Assembly: GCA_003342895.1 (NCBI GenBank)
Contig: PTFA01000005.1
Coordinates: 1,760,504-1,824,503, forward strand
Length of the DNA: 64,000 nucleotides
Source: Casuarius casuarius
Lineage: Eukaryota; Chordata; Aves; Casuariiformes; Casuariidae
Direction: 5' to 3'
Positions within the stretch are counted from its first letter, which is position 1, and the number at the start of each line of letters is the position of its first letter. The notes under the pieces are model-generated. The model was not told the DNA's origin, made no database searches, and saw only the letters and a program-made list of their open reading frames with translations. Shown here one piece after another: positions 1-14,000 of the stretch. Made by a program: the position numbers and the translations under genes.

Positions 1-760
1 GCGGGCGACGGTGCGAGCGGGGCGGCGGCGCCCAGCCGAGGTCGGCTCCCAGCCCGCTGCTCCGCCTCCGCCTCCCTCGCTCGCGCTCCTCAGCTCCCGC
101 CCGCGCCCCCGGCGCGAGACGCCCAAACCCCGCCCCTGCCGCCGCCGCCGCCGCCACGGCGCGACACCCCGTGGCCCCGCCCCCCTGACGGCCGCGCGGC
201 GCCCCGCCCACGGCGCTCGCTCACAGGCCGGGCTGCCTCGGGCCCCCCCCCGCGTGGGCGTGGCCACTCCCAGCCTCGCCGCTACGTCAGTTTCTGTCAC
301 GCGTGTAGGAAATTTTGACTCTTCTTCCTTGCCGTAGCGTCAGCGCCGCTCTGGGTGCCCCTCCCTCTTCTCGCTCCCCTCCCCCCCCCCGGGCGGGAAT
401 TGCGAAGCGCTGGTGGAAGAGACCGGCACTTGCCCGCGGCCCCAGGTACTGCGGCAGAGCCGCCCCTCTCGCCGGGATCGGCCGGGTGGGACGCGCTCCC
501 CTACTGGCAGTGGCAGGGGGACCGCGGCAAGGAGCGCCTCCCCGCAGCCCCAGTGGCGGGGGACAAAGGGGCACGCGCGGCTCGGGCGGCCGTTAGCGCG
601 GCTCGCGCCCGGTCCTCGCGCCGCGGGGGGGCGGGTGGGGGGAGGGGGTGGAGTGTCCGCGCGGACGCTGGGCGGTAGCGGAGGAAACCGTCGGCGGCCT
701 CTCCAGCCTCTGAACAACCTCCGCTCAGGGTTCTTCCTACTTTCTGTGGTTTCAAGATGT
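1..760. promoter_or_regulatory. CpG island, probable RAD52 promoter (possibly bidirectional)
   Basis: The first 760 bases are very GC-rich and CpG-dense, then composition drops abruptly to AT-rich intron. Several GC-box-like strings (CCCCGCCC at about 128-136 and 202-209), a KLF-like GGGCGTGGC at 256-264, a CRE-like TACGTCAG at 283-290 and a six-copy GCC repeat at 138-155 are visible. RAD52 lies downstream on the + strand, so this is its likely promoter. In mammals RAD52 and ERC1 are divergent neighbours; if that order holds, the island also serves a gene leaving to the left. No TATA box is obvious. The many open frames here are GC-driven and not taken as genes. Confidence 0.75.
300..445 (+). 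other. RAD52: Candidate RAD52 non-coding first exon (5' UTR)
   Basis: RAD52 in human has a non-coding first exon, with the ATG in exon 2. Here the coding start sits just two bases after a splice acceptor at 7597, so an upstream non-coding exon must exist. The best donor I see in the island is CCCCAG followed by GTACTG at 445/446. The transcription start is not determined; 300 is a nominal left edge. A weaker alternative donor is at about 759/760 (AAGAT then GTAAAT). Confidence 0.35.
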
Positions 761-3700
761 AAATAATAAAAACAACAACACCGAAGTCCTTAGTATTCCC
801 TTGGGACGCTCAAATGAGACATTATAGTAAACTGAGCAGATATGTAATCAAGGATATGTAAACAAGGAATGACACAGTTAATGTTGCTGACGCATAAATT
901 GTCACTACGTGGGTGAATATCTTCTTGTAATAAATACAGTAACTCGGACTTCTCACAATCACAGTAGCTGGCATAGAGATCTCAATAGCTTAAACTTTCT
1001 TTTCAGCTGTAGAAGTATTGAATTCATTTTAAGTGAATTTTGGAGAATAATATAGTTCAGGTAAGGTGCTGCTATAATTATAATATACAAGCAACACGGT
1101 AAAACCTACATGGGCTGTTTTACATTGCTATCCATGAAAGCAGAAGGATGAAAATAGATATAGTCTGCTTATTCTGTTAATTTCAAATATAAATAATTTT
1201 CCATTAAAGAAAGCCCATGTCAAGCTGGGGCCAAGCAGAAGAACAGAGAGCCTGACAGCTTAAGGTGGTTGATCATTACTTAATCAACATGCCTGTTTAA
1301 TGTAAGCTATGTGGTCTTGCTACTGGAAGTGTGATCTATGTCCGTAATCACAGTGTTATTTTGATCTGCAGTTTGACACATCTCCCACAGCTTCTTACAG
1401 AATTCAGATGTTTTAGATTTTGGCCTGGATTCATTTCTTGTCTAATAATGGCATTTGGCAAAACTACAGACTTTTTACTGTTACAATTGGATACATTGCT
1501 TTTCCCTTTAAGTCTCAAACAACCACAGTGTTACTGTGTTAAAAAGCCTGCTGTCTTATCCTTGCAATGACTAACATGTATGTTTATAGGAAAAAGTACT
1601 CACATAAGTAACTGCTTCTAGAATATCTGAGTAGTATTTCTGTCAGGTCTGGTCTCTCTCTTACTCCTTCTTTATAAACGTGAAACTAATTTTTCAAAAG
1701 AGTGGACTGTTCACTTTTTGGTTTTGCAGCTGTGAGGTGCTATTGTTTCGTACCTGGAAAAGAGCTTGTATGCCCAGTAACTTGTTTCTCCTTTCCTTCA
1801 GCTGCACCAGTCAGCTTACAAGAGAGATCACCTCTTACCACAAGCCTAGCTCCTCATTTCTTGTGATAAGAATTTTTATATAACATCATTAAAAGATTAT
1901 TTGTAGGAAGTACCAGGTAGTCCATTTAATGGAACATTTTCTATACAGAATTGTACAGTAATGCAAATAAAGTGAGAAACAGAGTAGGATTTATATGCTT
2001 AGAAAGCAAGTATATTTCAAATTCTTTGCTTTAGAATGGGTTGGAATGATCTGTTTCATAAGCTGTTATTGATACATTTTTAATTAATGAAACTTATGCA
2101 CCCTTTATAAGGCAAAACTGCAAAGGAGGCTGAATTTTAAAATAGTGCATATGTAAGAGAGAAGTAATCTATACTTAAAACTGCTGCCTGTTAAGAACAT
2201 GTTTGGAAGTATAACCAACACAATCAGAAAAAGTATTTAAAACACAGTAACAAATGAGTTAAACTAACCAATCTGGAATGGAATTAGGTTTGTAATTGCT
2301 GGAGAAGTAGGGTCAACAACTTGTAATTGAGGTATTGATGAGGGTAGGAGGCAGCCTCTCAAAATACATTTTTATGAGTTCTTAACAGCCAGAAAACTGA
2401 CTGTTATGACAGGAAACTTGGCATAATGAGTTAGGACAGTATCTTCTCATCCTGTGTTCCAGAAATATAGGAACTCACCAGTTAGGCATAATTTCNGATG
2501 CTAGATGTACTCAAAACGTTCTTAAATAGAAATACTCCTCCACAAATCTGCTATATTATTCTGCTAAGCTTGAGTAAAGGTAAGGAATAAAGAGCTTTTA
2601 CACTGTGTTCATGACAATATCAGTCAGTAAAAACTAACCACAATGAGAACTTTCTGCTAGAAGGGTATCATCATCCTAGACTTACAAAAAGTAAACATTT
2701 CTGATAAAACTGAAGGTTAAATTTTGCTTTTGAGCAACATATATAAATTCCATTGAAATAAATGGGAATGTTTGAAGGTATGTCAAATCTGAACTGTGCC
2801 TTAAGCGATGAGAAGTGGTGTTTATATTCCTTGAAATTGAGTATATGTAAACTACTTTAAATAGCTCAAACTTTTCTATATTATACCTTTTCATTCTCTT
2901 CCTGGGTGGTTTTACTACAGAATGTGGCCTGAATCAGTTCCAATAAGGTGCATTTATATCAGAGGTATATATACCACAGAGTATCAGAGGCCATCTTTAG
3001 TCTAAGATAGACATCCAGTCTTGTGACCCACTTGCACTTTTTCTGGTATAAAAGATAAAACACTGAATATCTTTTTCTTTTGTTGAAGTCAACAGGATTA
3101 AGTCAACAGTCACTCTTTTCAAGACAGCAAGGATATTTGACTATCAGAAGTCAAAACTGAAGAGTTATATTGTATGTAATTTCTCATGGCAATTTCATAA
3201 TTTGTTTTCCCATCTCTTTAAACTGTTGTGTAGCACAGGCCTGCCTTCATTAGGAACGTTTGGCCCATTACACGTTAAAGATGTGCATTTCTTCTCAGTG
3301 TTAGGTAAAGCAAGCTTTGTATAACAAGTTAGTCAATTTTAAAACAGTTCAGAGTTCCTTCAGGAGAGAATACCCCATAGAAAAGTAAGAGTCTTCAAAG
3401 ATTTTTTTGGTATTTTTGTTTTGTTTACAGTAATATGAACTTTAGGTTAAATATGAGATACTATTTTTAGTGCTTGCTAAATCACTCACTCCTACATGCC
3501 TAGCCTGATTGCTCTTGATGGGCTCTGTGGAATTACATTTATTGAAAGAATGTTAAAGACTTTTATTCAGCAAACTATAGCTTCACTGTGAAAGCAGCTT
3601 AGCATGTAGAGAAGGATGGGGTTGAATGCTGAATAAAAAGCCCTCTGAAAGTGCATAGTCTATGTTAAAGTCATAGCTTATNGGATATATGGTGCTATAA

Positions 3701-6700
3701 CTAATTTTCTAAAAGAGCCATATTCTACCTCAGGGTTTTCCAGGTTGTGATACTTATAAAACTAATGGTATACAAGCCATTTCAAAGTGATGCAGAGTTG
3801 CCTACACAAGGAGATTCTTCTGCTTCCACCTTATGTGCAAAGAGAATTGGGAATTGACACTCCTAACACAGGATTAAGGCAGAGTACGGGGCTCAAAAAC
3901 ATGTTTTGTTAAGAAAGAGGGGGAACTAATAGGAGGGTAAGTGACTTAGAACTAAAGTCTCTTTTGGGGATGGGATAGGGACTGTATAGTAGAAAAGTGT
4001 ATGAGGAGGTGTTTGTTTAGAAAATTAGAAGGTATTGCTGCTGTCACCTATAGTACTAGTGGTACTTGAAAACATTACATACAATATTGTGTTCCAGCTA
4101 AATGGCCAATTTTTACATGGAAATTTGTGCATCACCTAGGTTTTTGTCAGCAGGTGGTGAGTTCACTACCACCTTATAAATGATTGCCTAGTTTTAGAAT
4201 TCTGTAGAAAATGAGTATTTCTTATCTGGTTTCCCAAAACCGCCATTTTTTTCTGTGTACCTAATTTGTGTTATTGACATTTTAAAAAAATAAAGGGTTA
4301 AATATGGTAACAGTAAATGCTGATGAGATTCTTTGTCTATCTAGTATATCGAGGTAATGTTTTGGACCACAATTGAAAACCTGTAGTCTTGTGTGTGCTT
4401 TTTTTCAGTGATAAGAAAACTGTCAGCTAAACTGAAAATAATTCCCTGTAAATAATAAAAAAAATCAGTAAGAAATGTAACAAATGATAATTCCTAGATG
4501 CCTTTTACTATTTAAATTGCTTTTATCATTCTGCATACAGAACAACCGTATATGAAGTTGAATTTTTAGTATTTAAAGATAGTTTGAAAGTACAGCTTTT
4601 TTAACACTTGTTCTTGAGTAAGGCAGCCTCAAAAATGCCCTGACCGAGGAGGGTTTTTGAGCTCTGTTGCACTCTATTCAATAGCTTTTTATTATCTACC
4701 TCAGTGTTAATGTTTCTTGTGAGTTAATATATTGAGGGGAGATGGGGGTAAAGAAACCATATTCTTTTGAGAAATGGAAGCCTTCTTGCTCTCCCTAGNA
4801 GCTGGTTCTGATTTTGAGGTAGATTAATAAATCCATTTGCAGAATTAATTTTCCCTTCTTCCAAACACCTACTCTAATAATTCTGATGTTGAAACTGTTT
4901 CTTTGAAGTGCTCCGACAATTGCTTTAGACATAGGGCTTTGCTCTGCTGCACTTCACTGGATTGGAAAACCACATTGCTCTAATACAATGTTTGGTTTAT
5001 TTAAACTAGGTTCACAGCTGAAGCAAACTGTTTCTCTGAGCAGGAGTAATTCATGATTTAAATACATTTAAATACAGTTTATGATTTAAATACATTTAAA
5101 ACATTGACATATTTTAAACTATATTTATTGGACAAAAAGTGTATTGCTATATTTCTCTAGTGGAAGCTGATTGGTTGGATTAATACTGTATGTTGCTATT
5201 TTTAACAGAATTCTGTACTTCTTCCTCATTCTCATTAAAAATCAACCTCCATACATCATTCAGAACTTCATTAAGTGTGCATCTCTTTACAGAATTTAGA
5301 TTGACAATAGTGTACACCATATAGAAACTTAAAAGATATAATGCTGTTTTAAGTGAAAGCAGTTTTGTTTCAAAATGTCACCCATATGCTGTATGTGGAG
5401 ATCTGGGGCAAACTACTAATTGGGTTATGTAGGCAAATGCACACATTTCTTGCATTGGTTTTCCCAGGGGCTTTATAATTTACTAGGATCTGATTTAGGT
5501 TGCTTAGAGAGAGAGAAAAAAAAGTAACATTGTTCAAACTTTCCCTCTGCCACTCACTGCTGATACTATTTATATTTGCTCTCCAAATGTCTCCCTCAGG
5601 ATGCAGTGAACTCTCTGCTTAGAAGCAAGAATAGTCTGCTTAAATCATGAGTGTCTCCCCTCATGATATTAATTTCTGTACGTTCTCTTCTAGAAATAAA
5701 TTTATTTACCACAAATTGCAGCTAAATTTTGATCAAAACATGTTCAAATGCATAAAAATTGTACAATTATACAACTTTAGACAGAAGGTGAATAATTATA
5801 GCCAACCAAAATTGATGAGAATTTTAGCTACACCTAGTACACTAGTGTTGGTACCTGCCAAGGAAACAGCTACTATCACTTTCTGAAAATTGTTTGCCAA
5901 GTTCTCACTAAAACTTTAGCTCCTTGTTTAGAGACTAGAAAGACAACTTCTCTAGAAGAGTGCTGAACCTGGAAGACAGTAGCAAAGCATAGTATTAGCC
6001 AGGTTCTTACTGACTGTCAACACTGTTGAGGATTTTATACTTTCTGCAGCTGGAGTCTTGCATGTATATTGAATTGTCTTATATTTGTATTGCATGCAGA
6101 AGTCTTAGGGATAGACTAGAGCCAGCTGTACTCAGCATTTGTGCAAGCATGACAAAAGATTGCCTCTGTGGGCTGATATACATGTGTCACTGCAACGCCT
6201 TTGCACTCCTGTAAGCCCTCGTCTAGAAGACCACTTCACCAGCACCATGGTGTGGCAATGTGATACCGGGCAGTTGTTAGATACTGACTTGGAGAAGGGT
6301 GCCATCTACTGAATTATCAGCATGACTTCTTAAAATAGTTACAAGTTCTGTATATTTTTCAACTCTGCTTAGTTTATATGATACCATCGTGGCCCGAGAC
6401 AGTATGATTACAGTCAAAATAGTAATATAAAATGAAGACTGACTAATCATCTTATAAACAGGTACAATTTTAGAAAGTTNCTGCTTCTTTTTTGTCAAGA
6501 TTCTCAGTATTAATGGATATCGAAGATGATTTAGGGATATAGCGTTGAAAAATTTGGAAGGGAGGGAATTACTTTGTATTTCCTTACCTAGAATAGTAAA
6601 AAATGCATTCACATATACCTAAAAGGAAAAAAAAAATCATTTGTTAACAGCTTAATCTTTAGATTAATGACGACTCAAAACATTATTAATTTTATGTTCT

Positions 6701-7597
6701 AGTCTCTACTTCTTATGCAAGATCCAGATGCCGCTGAAGCTGAATTTTCTTTTCTGACAGGGATAATTTATTTAATCTTTAAACGGAATGAGTGAAATAG
6801 TTATTTTATTTAATGGGATGGCTAGCAGAAATGGAAGTAGATAACAAAATTCAGATAGGTTTCAACTGCAGTCTTCCTCTTGATTAAATTTTTTGCTAAT
6901 CTCTCAACAAATGTAGATCTCTTACAAGAAGAGACAGTTGCTAATAGGAACAGTCCAGTACAGCACGTGTACTATCAATATTTTTACTGAAAAGCAGGAA
7001 TTACATATGAGACATGTAAGTCAAATTTTGTTTTTTAAAAAATCTTTTCATCCACCACAGAAATGCGATTTCTTCTAGTTATCATTTGACAAGTGCTTAA
7101 AAAGCAAAAAATGAGTGAAGTAATCCAGACTGACACTAAGGACAGCAATGAATAGAAATGTTAGTAGTTCCGTGAGTTGCTATATAGATTTGCACGTATC
7201 CAAGGAAATCCAGCAGGAGTTATTTTTAGCACTTTCAGTGACTTTTCTTGATTCTTTATCAGCTCACTCACACTTGATGCTTTTATGGATGGAAGACCAG
7301 AACAGCCCCTCTGTTTCTAGCATGAAACTAAACATTTCTGCATACATAGTATAACACATGTTTAAGAAGAGTATTTTTGACTGTCATGAAGTAACATTAG
7401 AAAACAGGTTTCCATTGGGACTGCAGCAGTTCCATGAAATGGGAAGTAAGATATTGGTGTAATATCCAACATATCATCTATTACAGAATATTGTTATACT
7501 TACAGGCAGTGGCCTTCCGTAGCTTTTTGACATGTCTTCACATGGACTGTTGGTTCTGTTACCTGCTGTTCAGTGTTGTATCTCCTCTTATCTTTAG
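446..7597 (+). other. RAD52 intron 1 (no genes seen)
   Basis: About 7 kb of AT-rich sequence between the CpG island and the first coding exon. Short open frames occur but none has flanking splice sites, family resemblance or coding character. It holds a 28 bp-period partial duplication at 5053-5100 and several single ambiguous bases. I recognise no transposon. Confidence 0.6.
5053..5100. repeat. Short tandem duplication
   Basis: The 20-mer starting ATGATTTAAATACATTT occurs at 5053-5072 and again at 5081-5100, separated by eight bases, so the unit is 28 bp. Both copies read identically. It is a small local duplication in RAD52 intron 1. Confidence 0.85.
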
Positions 7598-7686
7598 GGA
7601 TGCCTGAAAGTCAAAGGAAAAACAGTGAAAGCCACAGCAGCAGCAGTAGTTCCAGCACTGGCAGTTCTGTTGCTTGCTTTGGACAG
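7598..7686 (+). CDS. RAD52: RAD52 coding exon 1 (start codon)
   Basis: Acceptor TCTTTAG ends at 7597, ATG is at 7600-7602, and the exon ends at CAG before GTCAGT (7687). It encodes residues 1-29, MPESQRKN then a run of serines, closing with ACFGQ, which matches the FGQ at the same junction in human. Ends in phase 0. The serine run is coded by AGC/AGT/TCC codons. Confidence 0.9.
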
Positions 7687-8027
7687 GTCAGTTCCTTTTT
7701 GCCTGAGAGAAAAGCAGAGGTTCTATACTTGCACTTTGGCTTTGTATATCTACTTATTTTAACACTGGGTAGAATTATGCTGGAGTCATACCCGTACACC
7801 CAATTTTACATTACATGTTCTTCTGTAATAGTGATGGCACACCTCTAGCTATGCTAAATTGATCTGAATTCTTCACAAAGTGTTTTTAATTTTGTTCCTT
7901 AAAAATGAGGCTCATTTTTATTCTCTTTCATTCCCAGATGGCTTGGCCTGGCTTTTGCCTACATACATTCTCCGTACTGTTTCAGAAAGTCAACTACTTT
8001 CACTTAACTATTTTATATATACATATA

Positions 8028-8062
<35 letters not shown>

Positions 8063-11000
8063 AAAAAGCAAACAGCTATGTCTAGTCTGAATAGATCCTT
8101 TGCATTAAGCGGTGAATTCTCTTCTCTGTGACACACATCTGTACATAGCTCCTGAATGCGGTGTATGCGTACTCTCCCTTTTCTCTTTGGTTACAGATTT
8201 GCATTCTGGTTCCAAAACCAAAGTTGTTCCTTTTAGTTTAAATGGAACCATATATAAACTGGAGAGGTTTGGCAGGCATTAGAACTTAAATAGCATACAC
8301 TCTGTCAAATTCTGTTCTGCTGAATGATGGGGCAGCCAATACCTGCATGCACAATACTTGCCATCTAGGCACTGAAATCGCTCTTCTGTCCCACATCAGA
8401 GCATAGCAATACAAACTTACTAGTGCTGGAACCCCTCAAATATGTATTTAGGCTGCTCTCACCTTTGCAGACTGTAAATTGTATTTCTACCAAGACAGGC
8501 AGTACCAGTTACATTGCTTTAGGCTTCCTACTGGTATCATTGGTGCTAGAGCTGTCCAAAGAACTTCTCCTGCATTAGGGGAATTTTCTGAATGCTCTTC
8601 AATAAACTTCTGTTCTGACTGCTAGCCCAACCTGCTATCCTCTCTGTCCTGATGAAATAGATGGAGTAGAACAAGGTTAAACTTTGGTTTTGCTGGGGTT
8701 TTCAAAGACACTTTTCTTGTTGGTTACAGAGATACTATATTTGATTTTTGAGAGGTGAAATATAGATTGTGTATAATTGTGTTCCTGGCAACCTTGACTC
8801 AGGATTATGGTTGCAGTAAGATTACGTAGGATACCAATAGGCCTGGCTCATTTCAGTTCTTTGAATGGAAGTGATAGTTATAAGAAGTGGAAAAGAACTG
8901 CTACGGCTCAATAATTAATGCTTGTATAGCCACCAATATGCATGACTTCAAAACTANTAGAAGAAACCAATATAATGCACCTTGCTGGGGCAAATATCCT
9001 TTGCCCTCCCCTCTGAACTCCTTCCTTATCAGTTACATCCTGAATCATAAAAATGGAACATGCACCTCTTGGAAAACTGTATGTAGAAAAATGGGATTAA
9101 GAGTTGATGTTAGGAGGAAAGAGAAAGCTAATATGAGGAGAGTGAAAAACCTTGTCTGTCTTTGCTTTCCACAAGTATCAATATACAGCAAATGAATATC
9201 AAGCTATCCAGCATGCTCTGCGTCAGAAACTGGGTCCAGAATATATCAGCAGTCGGCAAGCTGGAGGAGGACAGAAGGTAAGAACAAACACGTATAGATG
9301 TTTCAACTCCTTTTTCCAGGAAAACTTTTGTAAAAAAAAAATCAAAACAAAAATATTCTTTGGAGTTCATTTCCCACTAGTAGGGTAATTTGCAGATGTG
9401 AAAGCAAAGTTGGAATAGCATAAATTCCGGTCTTACCTTAGCCACAGGGTCTTTTTATGCTGTAGACAAACTGCAGCTTATCAATGCTTCATCTTTTAAA
9501 TGAGAATATTTATCTACTTAAGGAACACTGAGAAGTTTTGCTTAATTTTTCAGAATTGGAATATATGAAGCATTATATAAACACTAGCTGCATTTTCCCC
9601 TCTTCTGTGCCCACCAGCTCTACTTCCCATAATTCAGTCATGTTTGTTTTCTTACCCTATCCTGGCAACTGCGATGAGGGGAACCTAAAGCTGCTCTATT
9701 TTGCTTTCATTCAGATTTTCTGAGTCTTGCGCTTAGCTGGGTTTCCACACTGCAAGATGCTCTATGTGATTCCTCTCTTTTTCATTAAGAAAAGAAAAGA
9801 AATATATGTGCACCTGTATGTGTATATGTATAATATGCTTTTCTTTTCAGGTCTGTTACATTGAGGGTCACAAGGTAATCAGTCTGGCCAATGAAATGTT
9901 TGGCTTCAATGGCTGGGCTCATTCAGTAACTCAGCAGAATGTCGGTAAGTATCTCTTGAGAATAAAGTCTTTCCTCTTGTTTCACCATGATGCTTTAAAG
10001 GGACAGTCTGTCAAATAAGGACCAGGCTATCTATCCTAGAACTTGAACATTCCAAACAGGGACGAATATGTATTTTAAGATACTTTAAAAATGGCAGAAC
10101 CTGATGAGAAGCATGTGGAATTTTGAGATTTCTTGGCAGCTGGGAAGGATGGGAGAAATTGAATAATAAAGCAGCTTCTGTTTTCTTTTTAAATGTTGTA
10201 CTGGAATATGTTGTAGTCATAATTTTAAATGAACATAGGGTTATTCTTGAGCTACTCTAAATAAGTTTTCTGATCTTTGTGGAAATACCAGTGAAGAGGT
10301 ATTACCATAAAACTATTTTTTCTAACACCTGGTAGCCCTGAGCCAACTGTTGTACTCACCTGCAATTATTATATTCAAACAAATATCACAGTTAATTTTT
10401 CCCTAACCTTCTTCAAGTACTAGCTTTTTCCTGCAGATTCCTCTTCTAACGCATACCTACTTCTGAGATTTTTATGGTAGAAAGCTTTAGAAAACCTCTT
10501 CTAGAAAATGATGTACAAGTTTAAAGCTTGAGTTTCCTCCACCTTGATAGCTGAACTAACAACCACTAGAGAAGCATTGTCCTCACTTGCAGGTCTGCTC
10601 TGCATAGACTGAAGTTGATGGTAGTTGAGTAGCTCAACTAACGTGTAAATGGATCTGCTTGCTTTTTTTCTTCAGGATTTTTTTCTTACGTTGGACTGGT
10701 AGATTTTAAACATAAAACAAATTATTTCATGCATTCTTATCTATTGTGTGCCTTTATAATTAAGAAAGGACTGGCATCCTTCAAACATCTATCTTTTTCA
10801 AGTGATACTATAAGAAGTCCTGCCTTAGCAATTCAGAGACAGAGGATTCTGTCCTATTTTTTTTCCTCAACTCTTGGCTAGACAAAAGGCTTGCACTCCT
10901 GGCAGGTTTCGAAACAATAGAGCAAATGGACTAGATGAGTGCAGAGGAACATTGAGACCTCAGAGTACAGTTGCTGAACTTGAAAGCATCTCACTTCAGA

Positions 11001-14000
11001 CATTTGTGTCATGTGTCTAACAACATGTGAAACTTAGAGTGCCCTATGTATATTATTTAGCATTACTCTTGATGTAAAACATGGTACACTAAAGATTCTG
11101 GATTGAGAGATGTGTTGCAACCTGTTAAGCTACTCAGACACCCTATCTTTAAGTTTGTGCAAAATTTCCCAAACAAGAGACTTTTTGTGGGTAATAGGAA
11201 AGAAATTGCTTTTATAGACAATCAAGGTTCTTTTCAATTACTGTTTTTATAAATTCATACTTTAAATCTTTCCTTCCTGCTGAAAAATTTGTTACGCCAT
11301 GAACATTTAGGATATGCAGCTGAACGAGAAGTAACATTTACAACTTTTCCTTCTTTCATATGTTAAAGTTTATACACCTAACACCAGGGTGCTAGTGTTT
11401 GCCAAGACTATACACTGATTACTAGAAGGTATCATGTTATTGTACCCAGAGTGTATGTGCAAGTCAGCATTCTCAAACTACAGTTAATATTTAGTAGGTT
11501 GAGCTCCATTTTATAGATGATGAAATAGTATCTTTGGCACATTCAGCAAGTATGCTACAGGTGTATGAATGTCCTCAAAAGGCAAAACAGAAGATCTAGA
11601 TGTGCAGAAGTCTTCTGCAGTGTTCTTGATGTTACTGTCTTTTCCCCAGATTTTGTTGACCTCAACAATGGCAGGTTCTATGTGGGGGTCTGTGCATTTG
11701 TGAAAGTCCAGCTTAAGGTAAGTGGATTTTTATTTGCTCTGTCTATAATTGAGCAATTGGTTAAAGTGGTGAATGAAAGTTCACACACAGGCCAGACTGT
11801 GGTTCAGAAGAGTACTGTACATCCAGCTTAGGGGGAGTAATCAGGCTTAGGAAAGCACAGCATCTAACTAGAAGTGTTGCATGTGCAAAAACTCCCTTAC
11901 ACTTAGTATTTTTTTAAATTCTCTTTCAGGATGGGTCATATCATGAAGATGTGGGGTATGGAGTGAGTGAAGGCCTAAAATCTAAGGCCTTGTCCTTAGA
12001 AAAGGCAAGAAAGGAGGCAGTAACAGATGGACTGAAGAGGGCACTCAAGTAAGTGAAGATCAGTACCTGTACGTTTTCAGAAGTGAGGTGAAAATTTAGT
12101 ATTATTTTCAATCACAATGAGCTCTCGTCTCACAGGTGCTTTGGGAATGCTCTTGGGAACTGCATCCTAGACAAAGACTACCTACAAGCTGTCAATAAGC
12201 TTCCACGTCAGGTACAGTACATGGGCTTTTGAAGCAGGGACTGGTAGATGTTCATTGCTCCTAGTTCTTCATGTTAAAAGGAATGTAAATAATGATATTT
12301 ATATCTTTGTGTCTCATCCCTGAACATTGCCCACTATGAGAGCTGTAGCCTTGTTTGCCTGCTAGTCTGATTGTATGAACTATACAGAATTCTTCCTCAA
12401 CATTTTATCGCAACTATATTGCTCTAAAGTTGGACCATTACAATAAGCAAGGTCACTAAGGTGAAGAAACAGTGTCCGACTCAAGATCTCATGACATTTA
12501 TTGCCATGTTGTCTAAGTTTCTCTGTTCAGTGCTAGTAATGAGTACAGTTAAATCTGTGTTCATAACAGGTTAAATGCTACCACAAGAAACACTAAACAG
12601 TTATTCTTGGTTCCATTTTCTGTGTGCTGCAGTTCTTAAGGCCAGTTAAGCTCTGTCAGTTGCAGCAACTGAGCTCATCACCCTAGTCCAGCCATTTGTA
12701 CTTTAAATATGTATTAGCACTAATACCACTGTCAATGCATATATGCATGATGTAGGTAAGATGGAAATCTTTAGGAAATAGTGTCTTTACTACCCTGTAT
12801 AAGGCATAAGGCAGAATAGCTCTTCTCTTAGTTTGCTCTTATTGTTGGTGGCAGCATGATCCAGTTTATTATTTTGAATTTTAAGCTCAAACTTATTTGT
12901 CATTTTCATAGTCCTCATATTGGACTTTTCTAGAAACAAACAAACAGAAAAGGATGGAAGATAGCTGAATGCTATTTGTAATTGTGTCATTACACAATTG
13001 CCCATTTCTGTAACAGGTCATAAAACTAGAGATTGTAGGCAGGGCAGAAGAATAGCCAAACAGATCATCTATTAACCTATGTATCCTACCCTAAAGCAGG
13101 TAAAGCTCCCACATGCATTCCTGCAAAATAGGACTATTTCATGTAGCCCTGAAGCCTCTCAAATTGCCAGCTTGTATGTGAACTGTTGGGTATCAGGGAA
13201 GAGGATTGTTCTGTAGACTTTAGGAAGTTCTGGCCCAAAATAGGAAGTTTTTCACTGGAAACACTTCCTCCTTCAGACAAAATTTTCAATATGCCTGGCC
13301 CAGCATATCCTAGAAACAATATCAGGTGGGTCAGATACCAAAGCTGCTTGCTTTTTGTAGTCTGAACTATCACTTAAGATTTAGCAGAATCTGTACAGTA
13401 GTAATTCCGCCATATCTATTGATAGTTGCTTTGTCTTCTTATTAATCAGTATTCAGACTCCACAGGGGCTAATGCACATCACAAGCTAGATATACTCAGT
13501 ATTGTCCTTGTAACAAAATTTACTGTGTACCCCTATTTCAACCCTCAGTGCTCAGTTCATTTTTTATACTTGTTATTCTGTAACAGCATGTTTGTACTGA
13601 GGTTTCAAGCAAAGTTAATTTCAAAAGGTGGTTTCAACTTTCAGTTAACCAACTTGGATTCTTCCCAAAAGAACATTGCAAAATACTAGATGTATCTATG
13701 ATATAATGGAGGAACCAGGATTTTTAGACCAGACCCACAACTGCTTTTAGTTGTTGCCAGTCACTTCAAAGTCTTACCACAGAAAAGCGAAACAGGTAAC
13801 AGTATATTTTGTTGCTTCATGAGAAGTGTACATCTCCCTGCAAATGTCCTCTGCTTGAATTCAAAACGTGTTGGTACCTAAAATCTGTGATTGAATTTTG
13901 AGAGTAGTATGTACTAGATTTGGCTGCTGGAGGATGAGAAATAAAGTTACGAAGACTTACACTACAGTTTTGTCTTATTTTAAATACCTGATGCTATATT

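Noticed and set aside
11..766. Several overlapping open frames on both strands in the CpG island
   Set aside because: They are arginine-, proline- and alanine-rich products of GC composition in all frames, with no similarity or splice context. The island explains them.
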